Positions 35,353-45,478 of a stretch of 64,000 nucleotides of DNA are shown here, piece by piece. The position numbers were made by a program, and so were the translations under genes. The notes under the pieces are model-generated. The model saw only the letters and a list, made by a program, of their open reading frames with translations. It had not been told where the DNA came from and made no database searches. Every line of letters begins with the position of its first letter. Positions within the stretch are counted from its first letter, which is position 1. The DNA is from Metabacillus sp. B2-18 (GTDB lineage: Bacteria > Bacillota > Bacilli > Bacillales > Bacillaceae), in the NCBI RefSeq assembly GCF_021117275.1, contig NZ_CP088245.1:4528001-4592000 (forward strand). The letters are read 5' to 3'.

Positions 35353-35371
35353 ACTCTAATGGGGTGTTTTA

Positions 35372-35623
35372 GTGAAAGCCAAAGTTTACACAATTGACCG
35401 CTTCGAAAAGGACTTGGCTGTTTTGCTCTTAAGAACAGATGAAACAGTTCAGGTTGATGTTCCGCGCAATCAGTTGCCGGATAGAATAGAAGTAGGTAGT
35501 ATTCTCGAGGTTGAGTTTACTGGTGACGGGTCTGTTTTATTCGCAAACATTCTAGAAGACGAGACAAGTACTGCTAAGAATAATGCTCAAGAGTTACTGA
35601 ATAAACTAGCCAATAAAAATTAA
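35372..35623 (+). CDS. DUF3006-type small protein
   Basis: 83 residues, GTG start (GGGGTG upstream, a modest Shine-Dalgarno). Sequence pattern KAKVYTIDRFEKDLAVLLL, VDVPRNQLPDRIEVGSIL and VEFTGDGSVLF matches the DUF3006 family: a small beta-barrel-like protein that often follows secreted ComEC-like hydrolases in Firmicutes. The function is not known. The last ~18 residues are helical and polar. It has no signal peptide, so it is probably cytoplasmic although its partner is exported. Confidence 0.8.
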   Translation: MKAKVYTIDRFEKDLAVLLLRTDETVQVDVPRNQLPDRIEVGSILEVEFTGDGSVLFANILEDETSTAKNNAQELLNKLANKN

Positions 35624-35633
35624 AGCGGGACGT

Positions 35634-35653
35634 GGGGACAGGCACCTTGTCCC
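35634..35653. repeat. Dispersed GGGACA palindromic repeat
   Basis: GGGGACAGGCACCTTGTCCC, 10 bp past the DUF3006 stop. Confidence 0.85.
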
Positions 35654-35695
35654 ATCATTAAAAAGCTAGGATGAATTCTCCATATTGAAGATAAA

Positions 35696-35721
35696 GAAGG
35701 GGATCCATTGGATACCCCTTC
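35696..35721. terminator. Terminator between DUF3006 and the chemotaxis receptor
   Basis: GAAGGGGATCC pairs with GGATACCCCTTC (one bulge). It lies between two convergent genes; the T-run is weak. Confidence 0.5.
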
Positions 35722-35727
35722 TCCTAT

Positions 35728-35780
35728 GGGACAGTGAACCTGTCCCTCTGTCCCGACCTTTGGGACAGCGCACCTGTCCC
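35728..35780. repeat. Two dispersed GGGACA palindromic repeats
   Basis: GGGACAGTGAACCTGTCCC (35728-35746) and GGGACAGCGCACCTGTCCC (35762-35780). The second ends two bases from the receptor's stop codon. Confidence 0.85.
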
Positions 35781-35782
35781 TA

Positions 35783-37489
35783 TTAAGCTTCAAATCTTTT
35801 AATTAAGCCGTTTAGGTCATCAGATAATTTCTCTAGCCCTTCTGCACTTCTAGCTATTTCTTCCATAGAAGTACTCGTTTGCTGAATCGAAGCAGATGTT
35901 TGCTCAATTCCTGCCGCTGATTCCTCTGAAATCGAAGCTATATTCGAAATCGAGTTGTTCATTTTTCCACATTCATGGTCGATATCACTTAACCTCATAG
36001 CAACACCTTGAATTTTATCTACAACTTCAGTAATAGCCTGATGAATTTCCCCAAATGTTTTTCCAGTTGTTTGAATATCACTCGTCCCTTTTTCAACTTC
36101 ACTGTAGCCTTCTTCTAAAGACGTCACAACATTGTTTGATTCTGTTTGAATGCTATTCACAATTCCAGTTATATCAGAAACAGATAAAGTAACTTGCTCC
36201 GCCAGCTTACGAACCTCACTAGCTACAACTGCGAATCCCTTACCATGCTCCCCTGCTCTAGCTGCCTCTATCGCTGCATTTAAAGCAAGTAAATTTGTTT
36301 GTTCAGCGATTGATTGGATAACACCAACTAAGTTTGAAATTTCCTTTGATTGAGTATCAAGTTGTTTTACTTTATCAACAGACTCTTTCACAATTGTATT
36401 AATTTTATCCATTTGACTAATGGAGGATTCCATAAGTCTAGTGCCTTCCTCTGTAAGTCCTTGTGCTGAAACTGCAGAAAACACAATGGTTTCTCCAAAA
36501 GAGTTGGATTCTTTAATTTTATCTACAAAGCCACTCATTGTTTCTGCCAGCTCTGATGCATCATTCGCTTGGGTTTCTGCACCAGCTGATAATTCTTGCA
36601 TCGTGACTGCGACTTGGCTGCTTCCTTCTCTTACTTCTGCAGAAGATTGAGTTAGCACTAAACTTTGTCCTGATACATTTTCCGAAACAGAAGAAATCTG
36701 CTTGATCATGTCTCTTAAATTAACCAACATAGAGTTCATCGCCACACTAAGTTGACCAATTTCATCTTTACTATCATAATCACTTTCTTCCACTAATAGA
36801 TTTCCATTCGAGATCTCGGTTGCCATATTGATAACATTATTTAATTTTTGCTTAATTTGACGGTTCACAAAAAATGCAATCATAACTCCTATGATGATAT
36901 TAAAGAGAATAGCACTGAAGATGATTATGATCGTCTCTTTAATACTAGCCTCTGTTGCAACTATCGCTTTATCACGGGCTTCGTTAATCATTTCCTTTAG
37001 CTCTACTAGATGACCCACAACCTCATTGCTCAATGCGTGAGTTAATTTTCTGTTAGCATCAAGGCCTTCCGTACTCCCACTTTCTACTTCCGGAACAATT
37101 TCTTCCAAAAATACTCTGTTCATTTCGTTATCACTATTTTGAATAAAAGTGAAAAGCTCTTCTTCTCTCTTGGTATCAATCGAACTTTTTAGTTCTTCTT
37201 GAAGACTATTAAATAATGCTCTTTTTTCTTCAAAATCAGTAACAAATTTTTCTTCCGGTGAGTTAATATAATCCGCGATTCGACCATCTTTATCTCTAAA
37301 GATACCAGCCATATCTGCTGTTTTTACTGCTCGCTCTCCTCTTCTCTCAAGTGCAGATAATTGATCTTGTATTTCTTGCATTTCATTGTATATAAAAAAT
37401 GCAGAAATCGTGAAAAGGATAATCGAGATGCTAAGTGCAAGATTATACTTCACACCAAGTTTAAGGTTTTTAAATCGTTTAAATAACAT
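35783..37489 (-). CDS. Methyl-accepting chemotaxis protein
   Basis: About 568 residues: TM1 ([20 protein letters not shown]), an extracytoplasmic helical bundle of the four-helix type (about 40-185), TM2 ([24 protein letters not shown]), HAMP, and a long coiled-coil signalling domain with the conserved tip ([20 protein letters not shown] then [15 protein letters not shown]). The tip binds CheA/CheW, and adaptation sites lie on the flanking helices. The ligand is unknown. I chose the ATG at 37489; the frame is open five codons further but the Shine-Dalgarno (GGGGGCAC) fits this start. It stands alone. Confidence 0.93.
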   Translation of the reverse strand: MLFKRFKNLKLGVKYNLALSISIILFTISAFFIYNEMQEIQDQLSALERRGERAVKTADMAGIFRDKDGRIADYINSPEEKFVTDFEEKRALFNSLQEELKSSIDTKREEELFTFIQNSDNEMNRVFLEEIVPEVESGSTEGLDANRKLTHALSNEVVGHLVELKEMINEARDKAIVATEASIKETIIIIFSAILFNIIIGVMIAFFVNRQIKQKLNNVINMATEISNGNLLVEESDYDSKDEIGQLSVAMNSMLVNLRDMIKQISSVSENVSGQSLVLTQSSAEVREGSSQVAVTMQELSAGAETQANDASELAETMSGFVDKIKESNSFGETIVFSAVSAQGLTEEGTRLMESSISQMDKINTIVKESVDKVKQLDTQSKEISNLVGVIQSIAEQTNLLALNAAIEAARAGEHGKGFAVVASEVRKLAEQVTLSVSDITGIVNSIQTESNNVVTSLEEGYSEVEKGTSDIQTTGKTFGEIHQAITEVVDKIQGVAMRLSDIDHECGKMNNSISNIASISEESAAGIEQTSASIQQTSTSMEEIARSAEGLEKLSDDLNGLIKRFEA

Positions 37490-37587
37490 CCTAAGTGCCC
37501 CCAAAATAGTCTTTTGCTTTTATTATCGGTTAATTTTGAAAGCACTTTAGTATTTAAGCAGATAAAGTGACAAAAAGGGAGATTTCT

Positions 37588-37612
37588 TTCGACAAAATCC
37601 GGGAAGTGACAG
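37588..37612 (+). repeat. 25-bp dispersed repeat TTCGACAAA...CGGGAAGTGACAG
   Basis: One of three near-identical 25-bp copies (others 45143-45167 and 52022-52046). Weaker relatives are at 23402 and 23543. Confidence 0.75.
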
Positions 37613-37622
37613 GCACACCTGC

Positions 37623-38462
37623 CTATCTAGGTCTCCAGCTAAGCAAAGCCGCATTATACTCATTCCTATAAATAAACTTCCCATCCTCACACACAATATA
37701 TTTACTTAGAACATCCTCCACCAATGATAGATCCACATCTTTGGTTAGAATTTTACTCATATTTTTCTCTAAGCATTCTTCATACGATGAATATACCTGT
37801 GTTCTGGATAAAGGAATGATCTTACAATCTGCATAAATTCCTAGTTCATATAATAGATTGAGCAAATCAATATAATCTTTACGTGGAAACTTCACCTGAA
37901 TACCGTATTGTTCATGAAGTTCTAGGTAATGTGGCTGTATTGGACCTGTTGTCATCCCAATGATAGCTAATCGCCCCGCATATTTATGAATATGAAGCAA
38001 TGCTTTTTTAATTTCAAACATCCGATAAAAGCAATTAAAGCCAAAGATAACATCATAGTTTTTATTTAGCTCTATATGTTCCCACTTTTCATGAATGAAC
38101 TCAACGTCCGTCATATTTCGTTTATGTAATTCTCCCTTTAAAAAATCAAGAATTACTGAAGAACTATCCACAAGTGCTAGCTTCTTTACTCTTTCAGCTA
38201 ACGAAAACGTATAATTTCCCCATCCTGGTCCAATTTCAAGTAACTCGTCTTGTTCATCTATTAGACTTGAAACATGCTTCATTATTTCTATAGCATAAGA
38301 ATCTGGTTTACCGATATTCTCTTTCTTTTTTAGCAACTCCTGCCAAAAATTCTCCTCACTCTGGTCATTTATCATTCTCTCAGGCAGATTTCCTTGCCAG
38401 TCTTTTATCCCTTCCTGCCACTTTTCTTCAATACTCAGTAACCTATTCTTTATATTTTCCAT
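37623..38462 (-). CDS. Class I SAM-dependent methyltransferase
   Basis: 279 residues. The glycine-rich SAM motif LLEIGPGWGNYTFSLAE is at about 96-112, the acidic strand-2 end at LALVDSS, and motif IV-like NYDVIFGFNCFYRM follows. It is a Rossmann-fold methyltransferase with an N-terminal ~75-residue helical extension (DSYAIEIMKHVSSLID) and a C-terminal ~100-residue region that could form the substrate pocket. GGAGGTCAC precedes the ATG. The substrate is not recognisable, and no biosynthetic neighbours give a clue. Confidence 0.8.
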   Translation of the reverse strand: MENIKNRLLSIEEKWQEGIKDWQGNLPERMINDQSEENFWQELLKKKENIGKPDSYAIEIMKHVSSLIDEQDELLEIGPGWGNYTFSLAERVKKLALVDSSSVILDFLKGELHKRNMTDVEFIHEKWEHIELNKNYDVIFGFNCFYRMFEIKKALLHIHKYAGRLAIIGMTTGPIQPHYLELHEQYGIQVKFPRKDYIDLLNLLYELGIYADCKIIPLSRTQVYSSYEECLEKNMSKILTKDVDLSLVEDVLSKYIVCEDGKFIYRNEYNAALLSWRPR

Positions 38463-38687
38463 GTGACCTCCAGCATAAGTTTATTGTTTCCACTGTTCCA
38501 ACGTATATATTTATCTTAGCTACTATTATTATATCGTTATTATTGGCTTTATAACTAAGTAATAGATTCGAGTAGCTTATTAGTATTAGTTAGTCATTTT
38601 ATTTCAAGCTTCGAAACTTTCGATTCACATTTTCACCATAATAATGTAAAATAATTAGGTAAATATACCTATCAGGAGTGACTGAGA

Positions 38688-39104
38688 TTGGTTACCGCAT
38701 TAACATCAAACACTCTAGAACTACTAGAGAAACAACTAGAAAAATCAATTAGCGAACTACAAGAAGAACTAAAGAAAACTGTTAAAAGCTTTGGCCTCAA
38801 CAGTACTAGAACAATAGGCAAGAGTAAACAATTAGATAAATTCATTTTCGAACTACAAGTATTAAAGCAAATTAAAAAAAGTTATAGGGGGACAGGCACC
38901 TTGTCCCATTTTCTCATTCAACATAAAAAAGGGTGTCCAATCGTGGACACCCTTTTTTTGGTGGGACAAAGGACCTGTCCCTCACTATTTTCCCTCACTA
39001 TTTTCAAATGGCGTCCAATCGTGGACACCCTTTTTTTAGTGGGACAAGGAACCTGTCCCTACTTCACACCCACTCCCGAAAACTGCGGCAACCACTGTCC
39101 GTGA
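38688..39104 (+). CDS. Spo0E-like aspartyl-phosphate phosphatase, reading frame extended through intergenic repeats
   Basis: 138 codons from TTG 38688 (AGGAGTGA upstream). The first ~65 residues form a helical hairpin of the Spo0E type: ISELQEELKKTVKSFGLNS then TIGKSKQLDKFIFELQ, with SKQLD in place of the usual SQELD. Spo0E-family proteins dephosphorylate Spo0A~P and restrain sporulation; they are normally 50-85 residues. From KKSYRGTGTLSHF on, the frame translates two copies of the GGGACA palindrome and two terminator hairpins, and the 3' end overlaps melA on the other strand. The tail is therefore probably recent and non-functional. The hairpins lie inside the reading frame, so many transcripts would end before the stop. 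Confidence 0.65.
   Translation: MVTALTSNTLELLEKQLEKSISELQEELKKTVKSFGLNSTRTIGKSKQLDKFIFELQVLKQIKKSYRGTGTLSHFLIQHKKGCPIVDTLFLVGQRTCPSLFSLTIFKWRPIVDTLFLVGQGTCPYFTPTPENCGNHCP
38888..38907. repeat. Dispersed GGGACA palindromic repeat inside the Spo0E-like frame
   Basis: GGGGACAGGCACCTTGTCCC, at the point where similarity to Spo0E ends. Confidence 0.85.
38925..38959. terminator. Terminator hairpin inside the Spo0E-like frame
   Basis: AAAAAAGGGTGTCCA pairs with TGGACACCCTTTTTTT. A second, shortened copy (GGCGTCCAATCGTGGACACC, then T7) is at 39010-39038, each followed by a GGGACA palindrome, so this block has been duplicated. Confidence 0.8.
38963..39059. repeat. Two dispersed GGGACA palindromic repeats flanking a duplicated terminator
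   Basis: GGGACAAAGGACCTGTCCC (38963-38981) and GGGACAAGGAACCTGTCCC (39041-39059). The last base of the second is the first base of the melA stop codon. Confidence 0.85.
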
Positions 39105-40375
39105 GCTTCAATTAAGTCGTCACACATAGAGATGATGTCGTCCATGGATAGTTCGGCAGCAGTGTGTGGGTCAAGGAGTGCTGCCTGGTAGAGTGCTTCT
39201 TTTTTTCCAGTGATAGCTGCTTCAATTGTTAGTAGTTGTGTGTTAATGTTTGTTCTATTTAGGGCAGCTAATTGCTCTGGCAGGTCTCCGATGTAAGTCG
39301 GCATTATACCGCTTCTGTCTACTACACATGGTACTTCAACGACCGCTTTTTCAGGCAAGTTACTGATTAATCGACCTGTATTCAGGACGTTTCCACCAAA
39401 TTTAAATGGATTGTTTGTTTCCATAGCTTCGATGATTCGAGATCCGTATTCGTGGGATCTTGTGTGAGTAAGCTGGCTATTATGAACCATATCCTCTCTC
39501 ATCGTTTCCCATCTTTCAATTTGTTCCACACATCGACGTGGATATTCGTCTAATGGAATATTGAATCGATCGATTAACTCCGGGTATTTGCTTTTGATGA
39601 AATATGGATGATATTCCGCATTATGCTCGGAAGATTCTGTTACATAGTAACCGAATTTATCCATTAACTCATAGCGTACCATGTCATCATGTTTCCCTTG
39701 TTGTTTTTCCTTTGCAAGACGCTTAATTTCTGGATATAGATCTTTTCCATCACGTTTTACTTCAAGTAGCCACGCCATGTGGTTAATCCCAGCTATTCTC
39801 TCTTCAATGCCTTCATGATCCATTCCCAAATCTCTGAACAAATGCTCCGTACAAATCTGTACACTATGGCAAAGTCCTACAGTTTTGATATTTGTATAGC
39901 GAAGCATTGCTCCAGTTAATGTTGCCATTGGATTTGTATAGTTCAGGAATAGAGCGTCCGGACAAACCTCTTCCATATCCTTAGCAAAGTCCAGCATAAC
40001 AGGAATAGTACGCAACGATCTAAAAATACCGCCAATCCCGATCGTATCAGCGATCGTTTGACGTAGCCCATATTTTTTAGGAATCTCAAAATCTATTACT
40101 GTACTTGGCTTATAGCCTCCCACTTGAATTGCATTAATTACATACTTCGCACCTCTCAAGGCTTCCTTGCGATCACAGTAAGCCTTAATTGTTACGTTGC
40201 TATTGTAGTTTTGCTTTAAGTTGTTAAGCATATTCTCTGAATCTTTTAATCGTTGTTCATCAATATCAAATAATGCGAATTCAAATCCCGCTAAAGCTGG
40301 AACAAACATACAGTCACCTAACACATTTTTTGCAAATACTGTACTTCCTGCACCGATAAATGTAATTTTAGACAT
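39059..40375 (-). CDS. melA: Alpha-galactosidase, glycoside hydrolase family 4
   Basis: About 438 residues, normal for GH4. N-terminal NAD-binding fold (ITFIGAGSTVFAKNVLGD) and GH4 motifs: LNYTNPMATLTGAML, GLCHSVQ (metal-binding Cys), GINHMAW, and the later HNAEYHPYF. GH4 enzymes use NAD+ and Mn2+ in a redox elimination mechanism; this subgroup acts on alpha-galactosides such as melibiose and raffinose. I chose the ATG at 40375 because AAAGGATG is six bases upstream (the frame runs to 40384). It is the last gene of the sugar-uptake operon and is cytoplasmic. Its stop codon overlaps a GGGACA palindrome. Confidence 0.93.
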   Translation of the reverse strand: MSKITFIGAGSTVFAKNVLGDCMFVPALAGFEFALFDIDEQRLKDSENMLNNLKQNYNSNVTIKAYCDRKEALRGAKYVINAIQVGGYKPSTVIDFEIPKKYGLRQTIADTIGIGGIFRSLRTIPVMLDFAKDMEEVCPDALFLNYTNPMATLTGAMLRYTNIKTVGLCHSVQICTEHLFRDLGMDHEGIEERIAGINHMAWLLEVKRDGKDLYPEIKRLAKEKQQGKHDDMVRYELMDKFGYYVTESSEHNAEYHPYFIKSKYPELIDRFNIPLDEYPRRCVEQIERWETMREDMVHNSQLTHTRSHEYGSRIIEAMETNNPFKFGGNVLNTGRLISNLPEKAVVEVPCVVDRSGIMPTYIGDLPEQLAALNRTNINTQLLTIEAAITGKKEALYQAALLDPHTAAELSMDDIISMCDDLIEAHGQWLPQFSGVGVK

Positions 40376-40402
40376 CCTTAACATCCTTTCTTTTATAAAA
40401 AA

Positions 40403-41230
40403 TTAGCCTTTAACTGATCCAGAAGATAAGCCGGCAATAAAATATTTTTGTAGAAATAAGAATAGTATTGTCATTGGCAGCATCGCTAATATCGCCGCAG
40501 CTGCTACTAAGTTTAGATTGTTTTGATTTTGCCCAAAAAAGCTTGCTAGTGAAACCGTTACAGTGTGCATTGACTTGTCTTGCAAAAAGAAGATGGCAAA
40601 TTGATAGTCATTCCAGATAAAAACACAAGCTATAATCAGCACGGAAGCTGTTACAGGCTTAAGCAACGGAAACACAATTCGAAAGAACGTTCCAAGTGTA
40701 CTTGCTCCATCAATTTTCGCTGCTTCTTCCAGCTCTTTAGGGACAGTTGAACGGATAAATCCTGCATATAAAAAGATCGTTAGTGGCATAAATGCCGCAA
40801 CATTATTTAAAATCGCTACTTCATACGTATTCATCATTCCAATATTTACGACCATTTTATATAACGGTACCAAGGCCGTTAGTGGCGGAATAATCATAAT
40901 CGCAATAAAAAGAAAATAAAAAATCTTATTTAATGTTGTTTGACGGCGCGCCATTGGATATGCTGCCATCGAGCCAAAGAAAATAAGCAAAGCAGCAGAG
41001 AAAACGGTAATAATCGTTGTATTCACAAACGACGGACCTAAATTTGCAATCGTCCAGGCATCTGAGAAATTTTGAAAGTTTAATTCTTTAGGAAAAACCC
41101 ATTTTGAACTAAAATCCCCCTTAGCCTTTAAAGCAGTTGTCACCATAATATAGAAGGGGATAATATGAATGAACATAACGAGTATCGATACACCTGTTAG
41201 CAGCTTTTTATTTTTATTAAGGTGTTCCAT
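40403..41230 (-). CDS. Carbohydrate ABC transporter permease, MalG/MsmG type
   Basis: 275 residues with six membrane segments and the cytoplasmic EAA loop ELEEAAKIDGASTLGTFFRIVFPLLKP (about 185-211). That loop contacts the ATPase; no ATPase is encoded here, so a shared MsmX-type ATPase is expected. Its ATG overlaps the stop of the preceding permease (TAATG), so the pair is coupled. It acts with the binding protein to import alpha-galactosides. Confidence 0.92.
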   Translation of the reverse strand: MEHLNKNKKLLTGVSILVMFIHIIPFYIMVTTALKAKGDFSSKWVFPKELNFQNFSDAWTIANLGPSFVNTTIITVFSAALLIFFGSMAAYPMARRQTTLNKIFYFLFIAIMIIPPLTALVPLYKMVVNIGMMNTYEVAILNNVAAFMPLTIFLYAGFIRSTVPKELEEAAKIDGASTLGTFFRIVFPLLKPVTASVLIIACVFIWNDYQFAIFFLQDKSMHTVTVSLASFFGQNQNNLNLVAAAAILAMLPMTILFLFLQKYFIAGLSSGSVKG

Positions 41231-42156
41231 TATGCTTCAATCTCCTTCCGCTTAAAGTAAATAAGGGCTGATAAGCTCAAAATCAGAATGATAAATGCCA
41301 TAAACACACCTTGTGTCGCAGCATACCCCGCATCCTGTCTCTTAAAATATAAATCATACATAAAAGTGGACATTGATTGTGATGCATTACCCGGGCCGCC
41401 ACCTGTTAAAGCAACAATCACATCAAATAGCTTCAATCCACCGATAATATTTAACACCACATTGATTGTGATTGATGGCATTAACATAGGCAATGTGATG
41501 TTTTTAAATTGTTGAAATGAAGTTGCCCCATCAATTTGTGCGGCTTCATAGTAATCTTTTGAAATACTTTGCAATCCAGCTAAATAAATAATCATCGCGA
41601 TCCCAACGAATTGATAGGTGTTAACAAATACGATGATCCATGTGTTCATCTCAGGGTTTCCTAATGCATTGATTTTTTCAAAACCAAAGAATTGCAACGC
41701 ATCATTAAGGGCTCCACCTTGAAAAGCGAAGAAAAAGTACCAAATATACCCCATAATCAACGGGCTAATAATAACCGGTAAATAAATAATCGTCCGTGTA
41801 ATAGCCTTCATTTTTATGCTTTGATTTAACAGCAACGCATATAAAAGCCCCAAAGCATTCTGGAAAATGGTACTTCCGATTCCGTATAGAAGCGTATTTT
41901 TCACAACTAACCATGTTGTAGGATCTGCAAAAAGTCGCTTATATTGATCAAAGCCAACAAAATCATAGTCTTGAGAAAATCCGTTCCAATTTGTAAAAGA
42001 AAGCTGAATTCCATTGAAAAAAGGATAGAGAATAAACAGAAAAACAACGGCAAAACTCGGAAGATACATCCACCATAGTGATGATTGCTTTTTTATTTTG
42101 AGCTTTTTTGACTTATTCGCTACTGATCTCTCAGTATTTGTTACTAATTCGCTCAT
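41230..42156 (-). CDS. Carbohydrate ABC transporter permease, MalF/MsmF type
   Basis: 308 residues. A basic N-terminal tail ([10 protein letters not shown]) precedes six membrane segments; the EAA loop reads [24 protein letters not shown]. The order in the operon (binding protein, MalF-type, MalG-type, enzyme) is standard for Bacillus alpha-galactoside uptake systems such as MelEDC. It begins 92 bp after the binding-protein stop. Confidence 0.92.
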   Translation of the reverse strand: MSELVTNTERSVANKSKKLKIKKQSSLWWMYLPSFAVVFLFILYPFFNGIQLSFTNWNGFSQDYDFVGFDQYKRLFADPTTWLVVKNTLLYGIGSTIFQNALGLLYALLLNQSIKMKAITRTIIYLPVIISPLIMGYIWYFFFAFQGGALNDALQFFGFEKINALGNPEMNTWIIVFVNTYQFVGIAMIIYLAGLQSISKDYYEAAQIDGATSFQQFKNITLPMLMPSITINVVLNIIGGLKLFDVIVALTGGGPGNASQSMSTFMYDLYFKRQDAGYAATQGVFMAFIILILSLSALIYFKRKEIEA

Positions 42157-42248
42157 TTATTTCCACTCCTCATTTAGACTTGTGGTATTTTAAGGAGAAA
42201 GCAAATCCACCTTCTCCTGTAATAAATACCTCAGCCCTTCCATCGAAG

Positions 42249-43511
42249 TTACTGATTTCTTAATCGTGTATACTCTTCACCCATTTTTTTCGAAAGTTGT
42301 TCAGGTGTTAAAGTATCAGCAAACAATTCTTGACCAGTAGTAGCCATTACATCCCACATTCCACTTGGTAAGTAAACACGATCGAAGTAAGGCTCAACAG
42401 CAATGTCTTCATACTGTTTGTAGTATTCTGAGAAGTAGTTTTCTGCATCTACATTTGTTAGAGCATCTGGTGCAGACGTTCCTTGTGCCATTTTTTCAAT
42501 GTTTTCCGGCTGTGCCATAAATTCAATGAACTTTTTCGCTTCTTCAGGGTGCTTGGTATCCTTCCACATCGCAATGGTGTGGCGCTCTCCACCAATCCAG
42601 CTTTGCTCATCACCTTCATGGAAAGCAGGAACAGGCATCGTTCCAACCTTCACATCAGGATTTAATTCCGTGGCATCAGGCCCTAGTGATCCCGCTACAA
42701 ATGTAAAAGCAATTTTATCTTGAGCCATTAATTCTGTAGCCTGCTGAAGTTTAGCTGTAAGCACGTCTTCATTGATAACCCCTTTGTCCTGAAGCTCCTT
42801 CATTAGTTCCGGTAGTGGTGTATAGTTCGACCAATCAAATGAACCATCCACTAATGCATCTCCATGACTATTTTTTTCATCTGTAATAACTAGAGGAGTA
42901 GCAAGCTGATCATAAATTTGACCAATCGTCCAGTTGTCTCCACCCGGAATCCAAAGAGGTGTTACTTCTCCATTACTTTCTTCTTTAATTGTTTCTAAAG
43001 CTTTGACAAACTCATCAATTGTATTAGGAGGCTCTACACCATACTTTTCTAATACATTCACATTAAAGCTAATGCCATCTTTTGCTTGATTAATGGGAAA
43101 TGCATAGACTTTACCAGTGTCATCTTTCAGAATTTTATCTAATGCTGGATCGAGGTTTTGTACCCAATCCATATCTTTTTGATCTGCTACATATTCACCG
43201 TAACGAAGCTGTGACCAACCATGTGTATCAAATAAATCCGGCATATCATTTGCCGCCATTTTTACACGAAGCATATCTTCATATCCTCCACCAGGAAGGT
43301 TTAAGTCAATCTTAATTTCAGGATTTTCCTCTTCAAAATCTGCAACAACACTTTCAACCGCTTTCTTTTCACCTTCATTACTCAACGTTAAGAAAAAAGA
43401 TAATGTTACTTTTCCGTCCTCTGCCTCATTAGATGCTCCTTTGTTAGAACAACCAGCTGCAAATACAGAGAAAGCGATTACAAAAGCAATCACACTTATC
43501 AACTTTTTCAT
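42249..43511 (-). CDS. Extracellular sugar-binding lipoprotein of an ABC transporter
   Basis: 420 residues. Signal with lipobox FAAGC near residue 21, then a family-1 solute-binding fold (SNEGEKKAVESVVADFEEEN, DLFDTHGWSQLRYGEYV, MAQDKIAFTFVAGSLG, GGERHTIAMWKDTKHPEEA). It captures an oligosaccharide outside the membrane and delivers it to the two permeases. The alpha-galactosidase in the operon suggests raffinose or melibiose. It is first in the operon, behind a promoter at 43580-43609. Confidence 0.9.
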   Translation of the reverse strand: MKKLISVIAFVIAFSVFAAGCSNKGASNEAEDGKVTLSFFLTLSNEGEKKAVESVVADFEEENPEIKIDLNLPGGGYEDMLRVKMAANDMPDLFDTHGWSQLRYGEYVADQKDMDWVQNLDPALDKILKDDTGKVYAFPINQAKDGISFNVNVLEKYGVEPPNTIDEFVKALETIKEESNGEVTPLWIPGGDNWTIGQIYDQLATPLVITDEKNSHGDALVDGSFDWSNYTPLPELMKELQDKGVINEDVLTAKLQQATELMAQDKIAFTFVAGSLGPDATELNPDVKVGTMPVPAFHEGDEQSWIGGERHTIAMWKDTKHPEEAKKFIEFMAQPENIEKMAQGTSAPDALTNVDAENYFSEYYKQYEDIAVEPYFDRVYLPSGMWDVMATTGQELFADTLTPEQLSKKMGEEYTRLRNQ

Positions 43512-43579
43512 TCTTATCCCCCACTTTTTCGTTTCTAAAGAATACCAGTCTGTTTTTCTTTTCTTTCGATAAAAGCTAG

Positions 43580-43616
43580 ATTATAATGAAAGTCTAACTA
43601 TTTTCCCAATTTGGGA
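43580..43616 (-). promoter_or_regulatory. Probable sigma-A promoter with overlapping palindrome for the alpha-galactoside operon
   Basis: On the minus strand TTGGGA (43604-43609) and TATAAT (43580-43585) are 18 bp apart, 69 bp before the binding-protein start. A 13-bp palindrome, TCCCAATTTGGGA (43604-43616), covers the -35 box and could be an operator. Confidence 0.6.
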
Positions 43617-43621
43617 GCCTT

Positions 43622-43705
43622 AGAGATAAAAAGGATGATGAATATTACCTAAAAAATACATTCTGCCAAATGGATTTTTTACATTCATTATTCCTTTTTA
43701 TCTCT
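43622..43705. repeat. 22-bp inverted repeat between lacI-type gene and operon promoter
   Basis: AGAGATAAAAAGGATGATGA (43622 on) pairs with TCATTATTCCTTTTTATCTC (ending 43705), one to two mismatches, 39-base spacer. It is just upstream of the promoter and also downstream of the regulator's stop. Confidence 0.65.
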
Positions 43706-43767
43706 TATTTTTTGAAAACCGAATACTACTCGTGAAGAAAACCACCCCCTTTAAATGCTCACTGTTT

Positions 43768-44814
<1,047 letters not shown>

Positions 44815-45142
44815 CTAATAAACTTTTACTATTTTTTCCTTATTTTTACTAAATGTTTCCTTCGTTAGATAAAGTTTACCAACTATTTTAAGCGTTTTCA
44901 ATACATTTTTTACTAAAATCCTGTTATTTTTTTCTTTCTTGTTGAATTAAACATTGCAATACATCACTATTTTTTATTCCAAATTAAATATCCATATAAA
45001 AACATCACCTAAAACACAAGGAAACATTTACTGAATATTTTCTAACACAACTAAAATTCATCTTTAAAAAAACAACCCCCACCTTATATGATGGGGGTTG
45101 TTACTTTATCCAGCGTTCGTATTTTACTGTGGTAGTGTTTCA

Positions 45143-45167
45143 TTCGACAAACTTCGGGAAGTGACAG
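45143..45167 (+). repeat. 25-bp dispersed repeat TTCGACAAA...CGGGAAGTGACAG
   Basis: Differs from the copies at 37588 and 52022 by one or two bases. Confidence 0.75.
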
Positions 45168-45299
45168 CGTACTATGTCAATAAGAATTTTAAAGTTTTTG
45201 AACAACTTAAATACACTAAACGTATTTTTGTAAAAAAAATACAGTAAACAACTGACAGAAAACACTATATAGGAATCTCACTCTTTTAAGATCTGAATA

Positions 45300-45478
45300 A
45301 TAACCTTACTTCGCTTCAATTCTGTAGGGATGCAACCTGGTTAGTACAAGTCATAGTTAACGTACAATTCGCATTTACAGGACGAAGTAAATCATGCTGT
45401 CACTCGAGGTCTTGTTGCCTCCGGCACCAAAGTCGATTTTACTTCGATCCTAGAAGAGGAGACTCCATTTTTTATAAT
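45300..45478 (-). ncRNA. Candidate bridge-RNA region in the non-coding end of the IS110-family element
   Basis: The ~180 bp after the transposase stop have no ORF but contain a strong inverted repeat: GAAGTAAAATC near 45433-45443 on the minus strand pairs with GATTTACTTC near 45384-45393. Between them is a GC-rich structured core (GTGCCGGAGGCAACAAGACC). IS110/IS1111 elements encode a structured guide (bridge) RNA in a non-coding end; in the IS1111 group it is downstream of the transposase. The assignment is inference. Confidence 0.4.
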
